NCBI GenBank assembly: GCA_005406025.1
Contig: BGZK01001021.1
Span: 124,001 to 188,000 of the forward strand
Length of the DNA: 64,000 nucleotides
DNA from: Eumeta japonica
Lineage: Eukaryota; Arthropoda; Insecta; Lepidoptera; Psychidae
Reading direction: 5' to 3'
In this document: positions 38,201-53,200 of the stretch, piece by piece
How positions within the stretch are numbered: position 1 is the stretch's first letter
Layout: each line of letters starts with the position of its first letter
Made by a program: the position numbers and the translations under genes
Notes under the pieces: generated by a model
Database searches by the model: none
Told to the model about the DNA's origin: nothing
The model's input: the letters and a program-made list of their open reading frames with translations, nothing else

Positions 38201-41200
38201 TATGCTTAATGCAATGGAGACGTGGGCCGAAGCCGACCGATCAAACAAATGATTATTGAATCATTTCATAAATTAATGTTCACAGCAGGTCTGTACAGTA
38301 CGCACGAACTGCCGCTGTGAATTGCCTGCGCATGATGCAATGCGCAAGTTCAACGTTCCCCGATCCTTTCTTCTTTCTCCCCCCCGCGTTTCTATTTTAC
38401 GCCATCGCGACGCTTTCGTGACTAACTTCACAGCGGCAGTTTCGTGCGCGGTACCTATACCCAAAGAGGCGCCATTTTCATTAAAGTAAAGGGTTAATAA
38501 TATGAAATAGCGTATCGTACTAAACAATCAATAACTTTATCAATGAACCCATATCTACGTTGATTCAGCACACGGTTAAATAAATGTTGAAACCTGTGTG
38601 TTTGCACCGCTCACTAAGGATATAGAAATAGAAAGGTCCTGACTGTTGTATTGTGATATATGTATGTGTAGTAAGAAATTATATAAATCCAATATTCGAG
38701 ACATGGGCATGAGCAAGAAGTGTCTACCCAGTGATCAATATGAGCTAGCGATACTGTTATTTTGCTGTATGTTTTACAATGTTTTCCACAAACTTCTCCT
38801 TCTCTTCTCTCTGTCTCTCTCTCTCTCTCTTAAAATAGAGCAACGCTGCGTCAATAAACATCAATAGAAAACCTATAAAATACATATCGACATAATATAG
38901 TTAGATATACAATATTTTCAAAAATGAAGCATAAATATTCGAAATCACAATTATTTTTTATTTCTTACAAAATATTCTTACAAAAAAAATGAATATATGT
39001 CATGTTGAATTGAGGTTTATGAATTTAAAACTATTAATACATTTTGTTACTATGGTGTCCTATCAATTTCTTTGGATAGGAAAAAAAAACCAAAGCATAA
39101 TAGAGATATTTAAATGCAAAGTGTCGAATTAGCATAGATAAATAATGAATTAACTAAGAAACGGTCAAATGCCGTCACCCCGCAGCCAATGAGATCTTGT
39201 GTTGCTGGAAGCGCACACACACTTGTTCCTAATTTATACCTTTGCGATAAATTAAAAATTGTAACTATCAATATTGCATAGCGATACCAACAGTTTTTTT
39301 AAACCTTCGATATAAATTATATTTCGCTCACAAGGAATACGAAATAGTTAAACATAAAAAAAATTGTGACGATTAGATTGCTTGAAATATTTTTTCTAGT
39401 ATGCCTAGCAACAGAATAAAATTAAACAAATTAATATTCTAAGACAGAATATTCGTGTCGAAGACCGTGGTGATGGTCTCTACGCCTTTAGTGGAAATTT
39501 GAAATTATAAATATGCAATGAACAATTTTGTTATTGTAATTTATAATTAATAAATTCACGCCTATTTCTCAGAAGCGTATGCAGAGACGACAGATTTCCA
39601 TTTAATACTATTTTCAATGGTAATATAATTAATTTATTAATTATATTACCGTCCATTAATTTATTAATTATATTATCATCTATTCGTCCCATACAATAAG
39701 CATTTAATAATCGTCAAAAATATTTACTGAGCGAAAAAAAATTTAAGGGATAGTTCACCTTATAGAATAGATACTGTGTCTAATTCAAACGCATGGTTCG
39801 TTATGCATCTCTCTATTTGTATGAATGTTTATGTTTTAGAATTCCTATATGCGTGTGTATCACGTAGTACACCGGTGTGTTTGCGAAATCACATTTTCCA
39901 TATTGTTGTAACGCCGACATGTTTAAAGATTGTTATAAAAATATTATACGCTTGTAAGGAATTGGAAAAATATAAACTTGTCACATAATGTTTCAAATTG
40001 AAATCGGAACTCTATCTAGTAAGAACTCGTGGTTTGTATTTAATTTTTAAGTTAAACGTATTTAATTTTTGATTTTGTCGGTGAAATGAATTACGTATAA
40101 AAAATATAGACATATGACGTATATTTATAAACAAAAATTGGTAAAATGCTAGTCGGGCCCGTGCGTTCTATATACGCGGTATGATTTTCTTGAATAAGAA
40201 ATGTAAAGTTATATATTGTATATCAATGTAAATACTTAATCTGTTTGTGTCTGTTTACCTAACGTCGATACCGATGTATTGATTTCAAGACTACCTCTTT
40301 TAAAGCAAAAGTTAATAATTATAAACTGTTTTTAATTACAACCGAACGAAAAGGATATCAGCTGAGCGCTTTAGGCTCAACCGATTTCTGTATAATTTTT
40401 TCACTATATCGAAAAGTTACTTTATTTCAAGTATACTTTTCAAGGGCCTCGTTGATAATTATAGCACTACTTCAAAAACTAAATAAACCTTACTTAGAAG
40501 CGTTCTAAATTATATATAGTTCTTTGAAAGTATTCAAGTAATACTGAAAATCTATGAACATGTTGACATTACAACACCCATACACGACGTGGACACTATC
40601 GAGTCATTGTATCCAGGGACGTGGACCGTGAGGGCCCCCGCGGCGCACCCGCCGCCCCGCGCTCGCCCATCCCCAACGCCGCCGCATCGCCATACAGGTA
40701 CATTTATGTCATACATTCATTCTGTAACGGCACTTTAATAGATGCTGCACAATAAAATATCTCGATTCACCATTAATGGTTCATTTAATGACGTTAATAA
40801 ATGTTTATGAACAATAAGAGATAGGTGCTCTATGAAATACAGACATTTCAAGAAGATATTAACTTAAATAAAATGTTATTTAATTTCATTGACAATTTTA
40901 ATAAAATGTGATTGAAAGAATCTCAGTGAATAAGCACATAATAATAAAATACATAAAAATCAAAAGCGATCCAAGCGATTCGTTTATTATAAAGAATATT
41001 TAGATAGACGAGAGACTCCAACAATAAACGAAACTATTTTTAAAGCCTTCTCAAACATAGCAACTACAATGCAATAATGCCACTCCAACACATTCAATAA
41101 GGCAAAGTAATTAAATTGGCCTGCGACAATATCACGCAAAGTTACGCCACGACCGCGCCACCTACCAACTGCTTCGCATACATATTTAGGATGAGCATTG

Positions 41201-44200
41201 GGATGAGCACGGCTATAGGTGTTCTGCCGAAAACAAGGCGGTCAACTTTGCATAACAAATCTACAAAACAAAAAATAGACAAGCTCATCAAATTGCACTT
41301 CGCTGGAGAATATTTGGATGTTCAACGGCAGCTACCGGAGAATAACGAAGACCATAGAGCTATAAAAATTTTAGAGAACACGAACACTACTCCATCGGAT
41401 GGTAGATTTGAAATGGGAAAACTAGAAACATTAAAAATATTCATTGCATTACCGTTTCGTTCGATAGATAGATCAGTGAACGCTGCAGACGGATACGTTT
41501 ATAGTTTCTTGTCGGGTATTTTTAAGAAAATTAATGAAAAAAGTCCTCGCGGCAAAGTTGTCGTCCAACGAGTGCAGTAATGCATCCTCAGACTTCGCCA
41601 AACAAAGCAAGTTATGGCTAAATACTTAGAATGTGAATTTAATGAAACATCTTCCATACACACTTTGTCTTGATCTTTGTTATAACAGTTATATATAAAC
41701 AAAAATATTTACTATTTACAAACCTGCACAACACGGCCACTGTTTTCATAGAGGTTTTTGAAGAAACTCCAAAAGAACTACTTTTTATCATGTTTGAAAG
41801 AACGCAAAAGTGTATTTGTAAAATACTTAAAATTATTCTCCAAAATAATTAGAGAACACTTGTAAATATCGTTAAAACAACCATAAGAAACTATTTATTT
41901 TGAACTTTTATAGCAGTTGTAAGTATTTTAGAGATATGTATTAATATTACATTTCCGAAATCTTGACACTTGACACTTTTATGTGGCTTTAAATTAGATT
42001 ATGGCAATATCGTCAACTTTTCAATAAATCAATGATATTCCATTAGCCGATGACGTAATCAGAACTCGATGATCTCGAACTGAACGATCTCGGTGCCATG
42101 CCATAGACTTCGCTAGCGCTTCTAAAGAAATATGTTTAAAGACGAATAAACATGGATAAAAAGAGAATTGTACTAATTACGTGTACCCACTCTAAGCACT
42201 GAGTACTCTGTATTAGAAGACGTCTCCATTACATCTACACCTGGGATGGATACTGACTGTGTACACAATCGCAAGTTCCACAAAGAAAATATCAGATCGA
42301 TTGGACGGCATTCAGGAAATTACACAGCATCTTCGAGCCCAAGAAATATCTTGCTTGCTCCAGATTAGCGTACAGATAGGAGACGTAGGTAGTTTGGCGG
42401 GATATGGGTGTCGTCAACGAGCTCAAGTCGTCTCATGTGCGGTATGAAGAACTAATCTCGCAGATAATGTGTGAGATAAATCAATCAAACGGGAAACCCA
42501 AAAAAAGGATAGGATAAACCAATAAAGCTGAGAGTATCTATAAAGTGATGTAACAGTTGTCACGCCACACCGCTCGCAGAATTGGCAACTGCTGAAGAGG
42601 AAATATCTTTAAGTGACGACAACAAAAGGGAAGCTGGTGCTTAGGACGTATAGTATAAGGAGAGATAGCTTAACAGCAAGTCGCTTTTAGGGGCCATTCA
42701 CAAATTACGTCACATAAATCATAAGGTTTTTGACCTCCCCCGTCCTTGTCACAGATGGTCACACGTAAATGAAAACAGCAGTTCTTACAATTTATTTTTT
42801 GTTCAAAATACTTTAAATATTGGACAAAACAGAAGACATAAACCTTTTTTCGTTTTCGTATTTCTGATTGATTTGACGTCACAAAGCTTTTGACCTGCTC
42901 GTTGTCGCGCATTGGCACATTTCGTTGACCGCCCCACACACCCCTGAACGTGTGACGTAATTTATGGTAGCCGTTAGGTAACATTGCATTAATGGATAAA
43001 TGCAAAAATAATCGATAAATTGTATTTCACTCTCATCACAAGATTCTTTCCCATTTCATTGTGTTATTAATTTACCATTAATAAAGTTCAGCAGGTAGTA
43101 GAAAATTCAAATAAAATAACTTGATTTTTTATAATCCTACATTCATTAACATTCGTGCATTCATTTGTTTAAGGGTACTCTAACTGCAACACAAATCTGT
43201 CCCATAAAAATTAAATAATGTACAGGCTGACTTAATAAAAAAGTTATATTAGTCTAACTGCTGCAACTTGGCTTCGCTTCACTCACACCGCAATCTTATG
43301 AAGAAGATTGTGAATATTTTCCGCTTTTTACTTGCTGTGTGTAGATATAATTGTCGCCAGTGAAGATACGGCACAGATTTCTCATACGATTTGCTGTAAA
43401 AAAAGGTTTTGTCTATTGCAACTGAAAATTACAATAACTGTTGACACATAATAAACTCGTTAGTTTATTTCATTTAGTGATTTTGTATTCTATAACTTAT
43501 ATAAATTCCTAAGAGTTACAAGTACATTTGTACGAATGTACGAAATTGGCATATATTTCTAGGAATTATTATTCATAAAAAAGTATATCTTAAGCAAATC
43601 GTCTACGAATCTGTCTCAAAAAAAAAACTAACGATTTCCGATTTGCGAAAGATAAATTTGTGCTGTAGTCGTAAATAAAAATACGTTGAATGTGATTGAG
43701 TGGGAGTGAGTGAGTGGGATATATTAAATTCTGATTGATGTCTCTTAATCAGGACACCGAGCCCTCTGCCGGCGTGGCGTGGCCCGGAATCCCTGCCGCG
43801 CAGCACTCCTTTGCCGCACGTGTCTTTCCCGGTGCAGCATGAGGGCGAGTTCAGAACTATGCTGATGTCGCCCAACTCCATTCGAACCGATGATACCACT
43901 GACGAATCAATACATAATCAGGTAAGTTTAGATGTTACTACAGGCTTTGCATAATAATAATGCAGGCACGTATTCGCACTCATATGTCGTATACTTTTCT
44001 ATAGTTGTTATGCGAACAGTAAAATGATTTATGTCGCCCATTTACGAAATTCGTTGATGAAAACAAATTAATTTTTACATGAGAAGTCTTCTAGATAGAA
44101 CATATCAAGGACTACTAGCGCTGAACACCATTTACCAAAAATACTGGTAATTTGTTTCATTCGTATGCAAATTTGCCAAAAGATTTTGGCACTAATTTCA

Positions 44201-47200
44201 CGTCTATGTTCTGGGTATTGTCGCGATATAAGCTGAAATTTTTTTATCTACACCCTTGCTTCTACACCCAGACCTCAATTTCATTACGCAGCACTTCACC
44301 GACGCGTCATATATAGTTTGTCAGTTACTTTATAGTTTAGACGCTGTCCTGTCAAATTAACCTAATTAACTAAAAACTCGTACAGTCAATAGAAAGCGCT
44401 AAAAAAACCAAAACGATGCAAATTTGTACAATATTGATTTAATACAAGTAGACCTCAGAACACAAATGAAAGAATTTTTTTTTTTAATCCTAAAACAAAA
44501 ATGATTGCTGTAGACTTAAAAATTGCGGTACAACGCATGCGCGAATACCAGACAGAACGTACTTTTGAAAGAAAAACGCTGTTTCAATGTTTCATTCAAA
44601 TATGTGACCGTGGTCCTACACTCCCAAGCTTGAGTTTTTAGAGTTCCGTAATCCACAAGAAACCCTTATAATTTTGCCATGTCCGTCTGTATGTTTGTCT
44701 GTCGGGGATTAGCTAAGAAACTCTTAGTGCTAAATTTGGTATGGAAAGTTTTTCCGTGTTTTATATACAAATACAAAATAATTTTGCTTTACTTTATCCA
44801 ATATTGCATCGACTTTAGCGTTAACAGGTCGACCAAAGGGTGGTTCATTTTTGACATCAAAATTACCAGACTAAAAACGCTGGAACCAGTTTTGTGCTAC
44901 TCTTACCGACAGTGCATTAGATCCATAAATGTTACAAATTTTTTTCGCGACAGTGTCGTATTTTACTCTATTTTGTAATATAATTTCAAACAGTATCGAA
45001 TTTCTACATTAGATTCTACACATTTTGGCGAATAGAAAAATAATAGAAAAATGGCGGGACACCGTTTTCACTTTTTATTTTTCTTTTTTCTAAATATCTT
45101 GTATTTGATGGTATCAAAACTAGCCAGATACAAAGAGCACGATCAAAGAAATTTTTCTGCAACTTTTTAAAAAACCTTTTTCCCCGATTTAATATATATT
45201 AATCACGCAGACGTAGTGGTAGTATGAAATATTGGAAAAAAAAGTTTTAAGGTTTCTCCCCCCTACAGGTATTGTTTTTTCTCGTCTATCAATGGTGTAG
45301 AGTATCGTTGCATAGCTCATTCAAAACACTTCGTGTCAATGAAAACAATTTTTCAATTTAGATATCCGTTCGTGTAATATTAAGCTCTGAAGGGCTTATT
45401 TTTGTTAAAGTCAAGTGTCTCTCTAAACCGCCCGCCCGATTAAAAAAATTATTTATGAATATATGAAAAAAATTACGGCAGTAGTATTTATAACGAAATT
45501 GGAAGGAAATGTATCACAGAAACTAAGTGGACTTTACAAATTAACGAGTGATAGTCGACAAACTTGTAAAATGTACCAGGAGAAATAAAAAGCGAATTTT
45601 GTACAATTTATATTGAAAATTACTTAGACGACGTTGTTGCTTATGTAATACAGCTAATACATATAAGTTTATTAGCCATGTAAGATTATGGAAATACATA
45701 ATGATAAAATCTAACCCGTCTTATGTGGGCCCGTTTTTAGACGTTATTAACTATTAAACCGTGAACTCAATTAATGAGTTCATATATGGAAACAAACAAA
45801 AAGCCCCCTTCTAAATCCGAAATTCGTGATCGGCAACTACGGAACTCTAAACTATATGTGGCCCGACACAAACTTGGCTGGCTTTTTATCTGTTACGAAA
45901 AGAATATTAGATTTTTTTTCATTACTTTATCTGAATATATATTTTGAATTCCCAATTAATCATGACCAAATATAGCACCGTTACACCTATGTTAATTTTT
46001 TAGTATATTATTTAAATTGTTTATAAGATTCTATTACGTTGGACAAAAACAACAAGAAATTATTGACGCCTTATTTACTATGTGCAGAGCATTAGCGCTG
46101 TCTAACGTCCGCAAATTTTCGGGATTTATCCAATGTTTATATGTTCATGAAATAATGAAAACGTTGTTTGATAATCTATAATTAATGATTATAGAGTTGA
46201 ATGTTATTATTATTAGTTAATTAATATCATTATTAATGAATAATTCTGTTTCTACAACACTACTATAACTAACTAAACAGCCACAGCATTTACTATTATG
46301 TTTTATTTTTTTTTAACGAAATAGATTATGCATTGTTGCTATTTTCACTATAGCCAAGGCAGGCTATAGTGAAAACAGCAACTTATCATTCTTACTTCTT
46401 TAATTTTTACTTGTTTAATTATTTGTACTTCAATCAACAAGCGTTTTCATTTCGGAGAACAATAATAGTACATCTTTGGTAATTAAATGATCAAATATTC
46501 CGGATTTTACAGTCAATTGGGTGTTAATATTTTTCCAATCAGACACATCAACACGAAAGGAATAAACTCTTCTTGAACAATAACTGTGGACCTCTTTTTG
46601 GAATCAGAGTAACAAATAATACAGTAATTCTATTTTTGCTGAACCAATTATAATATTAACCATGGAATAATAGTTTGGTTTAAATAAAAAAAAAATAACA
46701 ATTGCGTAATATTAGGTCGGAGAAAAAGATTTTTTTTCGTATTTTATAAGTAAAAATTTGCTTTAAAATTTCTTTGGTTGTGCTGTTTATATCTGGCTAG
46801 TTTTGATACCAATAATAGACGACATTTAAAAAAAAAAACATGAATATATGTATTATAATTAAATTTAAATGAAATACGATGAAAATCTATCTTGAATTTG
46901 TGTATAAAATGTGAGAAAGCTTTTTCCCGACCTCATATATTTTCCATAACATAATCATGGATGGTGATTGCTGTACACGCGGTTTCATTCGCATGAAACT
47001 GGTATTTAAATGCAAAGAGATCGAGAGTAGGACTAGGATCGAGATCATAATGGTCACATCGTCGTTAGTCGATTTCAAAAATGCAGGGATTCGTTCTAAA
47101 TCCACCACGGAGCTACGTGTAAAAGCTAGTAATAAACAAGTAATAAAAATTTAAACAAATAGTGAAACAGCTTGCAAAGTTGAAAGTGTATTGAATTGCT

Positions 47201-50200
47201 TTTAGAGAGTCGTTTACTGCTGGTGTGTTTGATCGCATCAAACCATTTTTATTATTGACTATGCATATTATTCATAATCACCCAGAAGAGCATCGATGGC
47301 TTGGTGGTCAAAAACGTCGGCTTTGAACTAGGAGGTACCGCGTTCGATTCTGACTAAGGACGTATTGACCAATATGTTCTTAATACAACCAAATTGAACC
47401 ACGCTCTCTTTTCCTCGCACGTTAAGCCGCCGTCGATCTGCTTCGATACGGCAACAGCAACAATCATTGTAGCGATCCCCGACCCGCATTGGTCCAGAGT
47501 AGAGGGCTTAAAACCCAAGGCTGTGTCGATCTGAAATAAGAAGAATGTGGGGTATCTGCCTTACGGAAGGGTGATGAATAATCGAACATGACACAGCAAA
47601 TACAGATTGTGCGCCCTTCACTGAAAATTGGTTCGTCTCTAGTCCCCGGTCTGCGCGCTGGCTTTGTACGTGTTGGAAACTGCGCACGCTTTGACGAGTC
47701 TGGTAAAGCTAACGCCTCGGAGACGCAAAGCGATTGATGGTTTCATTTGGTTAAGTTAAAAACTCTTTTGGTCAATTTCATGGTTAGGACTGGAACGATT
47801 GTATTTCTGGTTCAAAGTCTACGCTCTTAATCCCTCCACCGATATCGCTCATTATACAACCCGTACAAGTTATACAAATACAACCTCTGTAATTTATACA
47901 TCCTGTATGTTATTTTAGTATATAAAAATATTCGATCATATAAGCATAGTTAATACAATATATATTTAATGTGCTCGATGTTTTAGTTTGAACAGTCGAC
48001 CTAAATACAAAACCACCAGGATGTTGTTTAGTTTTGGGGCAGTCGTTATTCTTGAAGTAGACATAATTGTGAAATAAATGGCATAAAATATATATATCAA
48101 AGTAATAAATGTCCGAATAAATATAATTTACTTTTCACTTCCCTCCCATTCCGTCAGCCATATTTTTGTTGACAAGTATTCAAACCTTAAAAGCTATTAA
48201 CACATTTTCTGCCTATTTTCTTGTAGAGATAATTTTGATTTAATTTCTTTAGTTTTCGTAAATGAGTTGTAACTGTTGCAATAATTATCGTTTTTTTTTT
48301 TATTGTAAATATTGTCAAAGGAATAATACTTACAAACATACAAGTTATATATTATCATTACTCATATTTTTGAGTACTTTTACTCTTTGACTACATGTAC
48401 CCAAATTTAACAACAAAAGAAATAATAACAATTTTTAATTTAATTTACCGTTAAAAAATAAATTTGATATTCATTATTATTCAATATCATATAAATGTGA
48501 GACTGTATAGATAAAACTTATACAATCGCATCAATATTTGTATACTGGGTAAATGAATTCTCGATCTTTCTACTACGGTTTCGGCACACCCTCGATTCGG
48601 CGTGTGAAACTGGGTTATCTCAAACCAGACTCCGTTCTGGCTCCCGTCCAAAATTTGGACTAATGATATTTTATTAATTAAAGCCGATCCGACGACACTT
48701 CTTATGATACGACGTCGACTACCGACAACCGCGTTACACTATCTAAATTTATGACAACTGTGCGGCTGGTTTCATGGAGGAAAACGCAGTATTCCTGTAA
48801 TAGCTTATCTATTAGAGGAATACCATATATCATACATATCAAACCTTCCATGAGCGCAAAATATTTTAATTCGTTATAGATACAAACTAGCAGAAGAATA
48901 AGCAGATAAGACGGAGAACCAGAAAACAGCACTTGATATAAAGCTCTGTATTTTTTAAAATACTCCATATTGAATATTAATACGAAAATCTGGTATATGA
49001 TCAAATCTTCAAGCCATCGATTAAACTTTCCACCAACTTCGAACTTAAAATGTAATTGTTCGTATGTTTTTGAGTTGTTCGAGCTTCCGTAATGCTCTAC
49101 TTTTTTCCATAGATATCCTTAAATACGAGGGTCACTCCAAATTATTGAGATACAGAAAAATTATATATAAATAGGACACGCCAGATTCATAGGTTCAAAA
49201 TAGTTTTCTTCAGCGTCAATACACTTCTGTATTTCCACAATCGAAAAACAACACGCCAGTCGTTTACAGGAACAGAGTCAAAATATTCAGTAATAGCGGA
49301 GTGGATCTGTACTTTGTACTTGATGTAAAATGGCGACTGGACATTTTTTTTTAATTACATGACAACCAAAAGTCATGTATTGCAAGATCCGGTGAGATAA
49401 GGCGGGTGCTCTAAATCTACTACGTTATTTTTCTTCAAAAAGTTGACAGTGTACACAGCGATATGAGAGGATACGTTCTCATGGTGCAACATTAAATCTT
49501 TAATTCTAAGAGTCTGAAGAACTCCTGGCAAACAATATTGTGTCTACCAGGCCGCCGTGACAGTTTTCTGTCCTTTTAATTTAATAGCTTTAACCAAGTC
49601 TGTACCTGTGAAAAACACGGCCTTCATCACTTTTTTCATAGCACATACTTTTTTCACGATGATGAGCGTTTGATCATATTTATAAACCCATACCCTACTT
49701 TTCTGAGCTGTAGGCAAGATATAAAAAGGTCTAAGAATAATTTCAGGTATTATACGGTGACCACTCTCGTTCAATAACTTTAGTAGCTGCCGGCTGATCC
49801 TTACACGCTCCGATTGGTGGTGTTGTGTAAGATGATATGGAACCCAAAGTGAATAATATTCTTCATTTTTAATTCTTCATGCGAAACCGCTTACACACCG
49901 CTGCAGATTCGATCCCACGAGTGTTCTGAATCATGTGGTACGTACATCAGTTGTCATCTTTTTTCATTTTACGAACACGGGTGACATTATCTGGAACGGC
50001 TGTCGAAACAGGCCTACCCGTATGTTCTTCGTCTTGAAGTGAATTGCGTCCATTGCTAAATTCTCTAAGCCATAGCAACACGGTGGTTCGAGATGGCGAC
50101 TCATTATTAAAAGTGTGACTGTTATCGCTGCATGCATACATTGCTCTTTGGATAGACCAACCGTAAAATCGTAATACATCACAGCTCGCCAGTACTCACG

Positions 50201-53200
50201 TTTCAAATACATTATCTACTTGTTTCACAGAAACACGCTTTTAAAAGCGCAGGAAGTAATTACTGCGCGCTTTTTTGTAACAAAACGGACTTGCACAATC
50301 ATAACCGGGGAAAACCCGACTTTTGACAATATTTTATTGGTTATAACTGAAATCTTAATTTGATTGACTGAGACATATCTCAATTAAACAAGTCAATCGT
50401 ATTAATTATAACTTGATAATGTTGAATTAAATATATAATAGTGCAATTGTTATAAACTACAACAGACCGAAGTATAAAACTTATCAGGGACATGTAGAAT
50501 GGCGTCTCATATCAAATACGATCTCCTAGAAGAACTAGCAAAAAAGTTCAGGTGCAGGGTAGAAGAACATCGAGGAGCGAAACATAGCGCATTACTCTCT
50601 AAATCTCTGCGTTTTTCAAACGGAGATGTACGCACAGAGCGATAAAGAGGTTTAAAAAGGAAAGGGATGTATTAATCAATATGTTCGGTGATTCCAAATC
50701 TTCTCTAAAGGTATGGACTGACCCGTGGATCTATCACCCTCTGCCCCTTAAAACTAGGCACAACATCTCCACAATAGTTGCAGAAGAGTAGGGCTGTGCG
50801 TCTATTTCGGGTTAAAGTGGCCTTAATGAAGAGTATGGCAGTGGAATATGATAGAAGTCCGCTGTCATAAGCGTAAAAAGTAATTAAAGCCGCGAGACTG
50901 AAAGGGTCGCAAAAGACATACATCCAGGGAAGTACCGAGGGAGTCACCAAATGCATCTTTCCCTGAGTGAAACAAGCGTACAAGGTACAAGTGCACAGAC
51001 AGATAGAATGTCGTCCCAAATGACGCAAACCCCCACGGGACACGGCGAGTTCGCAGAGTACCTGCATAGTTTTAAGTTGAAAGACTCGCAGTGTTGCACT
51101 TGCGATCGCGCAAAGAACCAGGACGTGATGCACGGCTTCGAAGATTGTGTTATCTTTGCAAGAGACCGTGTAGTGGTTGAAATAGGGATGGGTACCAGAA
51201 TATCAAGAAGAAATTTCCTGGAGACTTCTTAATCGACTACGCAAAAAGGAATTACTTTTTATCACACTCCAAAAAATAATAAAAAAGGTGTCAGATTATG
51301 AATGGGAGTTAAGATATGGAGATGAGATGTAAGGCGCAATTGGGATAAAATAATTGAGAAAAATAGAATGAAGTAATACGATTAATTAGGATTATTAAGA
51401 AATAGAAAATGTAAAAGAATAATTAGAAATAGCTTAAATTATTATGATGGTAGGGAGAAAATTATGGTTAGGAAAATACGCAATTGTGAGCAACTTTATG
51501 TAAAACAAAGTAAATGTAAAAGATTTATATGTTGTTAAAATAGAGATGTTTATCAGTATTAAGCTATGTATAAAAGATAAATAGCAACCCTGCCATCCCA
51601 AGAATGACCGATGATGAGCAGATGTAAGAATCTGATGCCGAATGTAAGGCTGTGGTAACCATTCCAAGGGGGCTGTCAAAAAATATACAGTAATATAGTT
51701 TTAGGCGGTCATACCTCAATATTTAAGTAATAATCTGATCCGACAATGTAGTTTAAATATCAAATTAAATCAAAAATGTCTTTGTTTCGTAGGTAATATA
51801 ATTAATTACACTTGAAATAAGTTATCACGGGAACCGTACCAGATTTCCTTCATGTGAAATGTACTAACGTGGCCATACGAAGTTCCTCTTAAGTTAAAAT
51901 TCGAAGTTTGTAGCCGCTAAAGGCCCTTAGATCTCATTGTTAACAGCATTGAAAGCTGTTTACTATAATCTATTATCGTGAAAATTACTGTACCGATTTC
52001 CTCTTAAAATTGCGAGCTTTCTAATAAAAGAAAATGTTTGAAATGTGTTTAGCATTTTAGAGGAAAATGGCAACATAAACGCCCACACGACGTCTAGTGT
52101 TAAACGCATGTATCATATAACTTTTCCTTTCTATCGTGGAAATAAATAGTATTTCAGTTATTAATATATTTAAAGCCTTGTAAATACTTAAATATTTATG
52201 TAAAAAACTTTCTTTTTGTGAACGAACTTATTTACTGTTTTAATAAAATAATAGAAAAAACAGCCTACATATTTAATCAACTAACTTTTCGCTCGCGGCT
52301 TCGCCCGCATGGTCATAGAACGTGTTCTTTCATCATTTATATTGAACAATCTCGCTGTCAATCCTCAAGCCGTTCCCGCTTTCATTTCTGCCTCCAGCAC
52401 CGTCACTGATCCCGATCCCGGTCACACTCTCTATTCAAATCCCAGTGTCTGCCTCGGTGCCAACCTCGTCTCTTTTTTAATTTTGGTCCCGGTGGATTCT
52501 ACTTTTAATTCCGATGTTGCTACCAATCACAATTCCGATTTGTACGAAGCCGGTGAAATTCCAAAATAAAATATAAGCTTTTATTTATTCATCTAGGACA
52601 GTATACGCTACTACAAGCGAATGAAATTTTAGAATCCGTGTACTTATTTCAAAAGTGTGCAAGGGAAGTAGGAGACAAATGCTAAAATATATTGCATAAA
52701 AAATTTCCTTCATGATAAAACACTTGAATGTGCCAAGTTTGGCGACTATCGCTTAAACAGTATTAAAATTTAACAAGCTAATATATACAAAAATACATTT
52801 TAATATATAGGAATAAACGGCTTTTCTTTTCTTATAACAAAGTATTTTAGTAGTGTCCAAGTTTCACGAACTAAAAACATTTCTTATGCATAGATCAGAT
52901 AATGTCGACGACTAAATTATATTTTTTATTTTTTTATTTTTACTGTCAAGGTACTTTTGACAGTAAAAATACTCCCTTTGCCTTCCGTAATTCTTCGGTC
53001 GGCCGAGTTGTGAGGTAATACATTTCTTTACGGCTTAGTAGGTACTACAGCATGCTCAACGACAGGCCGTCGCTTGGCTGGCAGTGACATCTTATCGGAG
53101 CCACCTTGGCAACGACTGTCGCATTAGAATTCCATGAGCAATAAGCTCCGAGTTTCGCTCCAGAGAGTCGCCGCCGACCTAGAAAACGGCGCGCACCGGC

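Larger units (their letters stand above)
37632..38556. mobile_element. Candidate inverted-repeat element in Zasp intron 3
   Basis: ATGGGTTCATTGATAAAGTG at the left is mirrored by AACTTTATCAATGAACCCAT at the right. The interior includes a LINE tail fragment (37670-37830) and a second nested MITE, so if this is one element it is composite. Confidence 0.35.

Noticed and set aside
42670..43005. A 111-codon minus-strand frame
   Set aside because: It spans a MITE with inverted ends and has no domain.
50705..51133. A 142-codon minus-strand frame
   Set aside because: It is antisense to the R1-clade LINE tail, which explains the sequence on the + strand.
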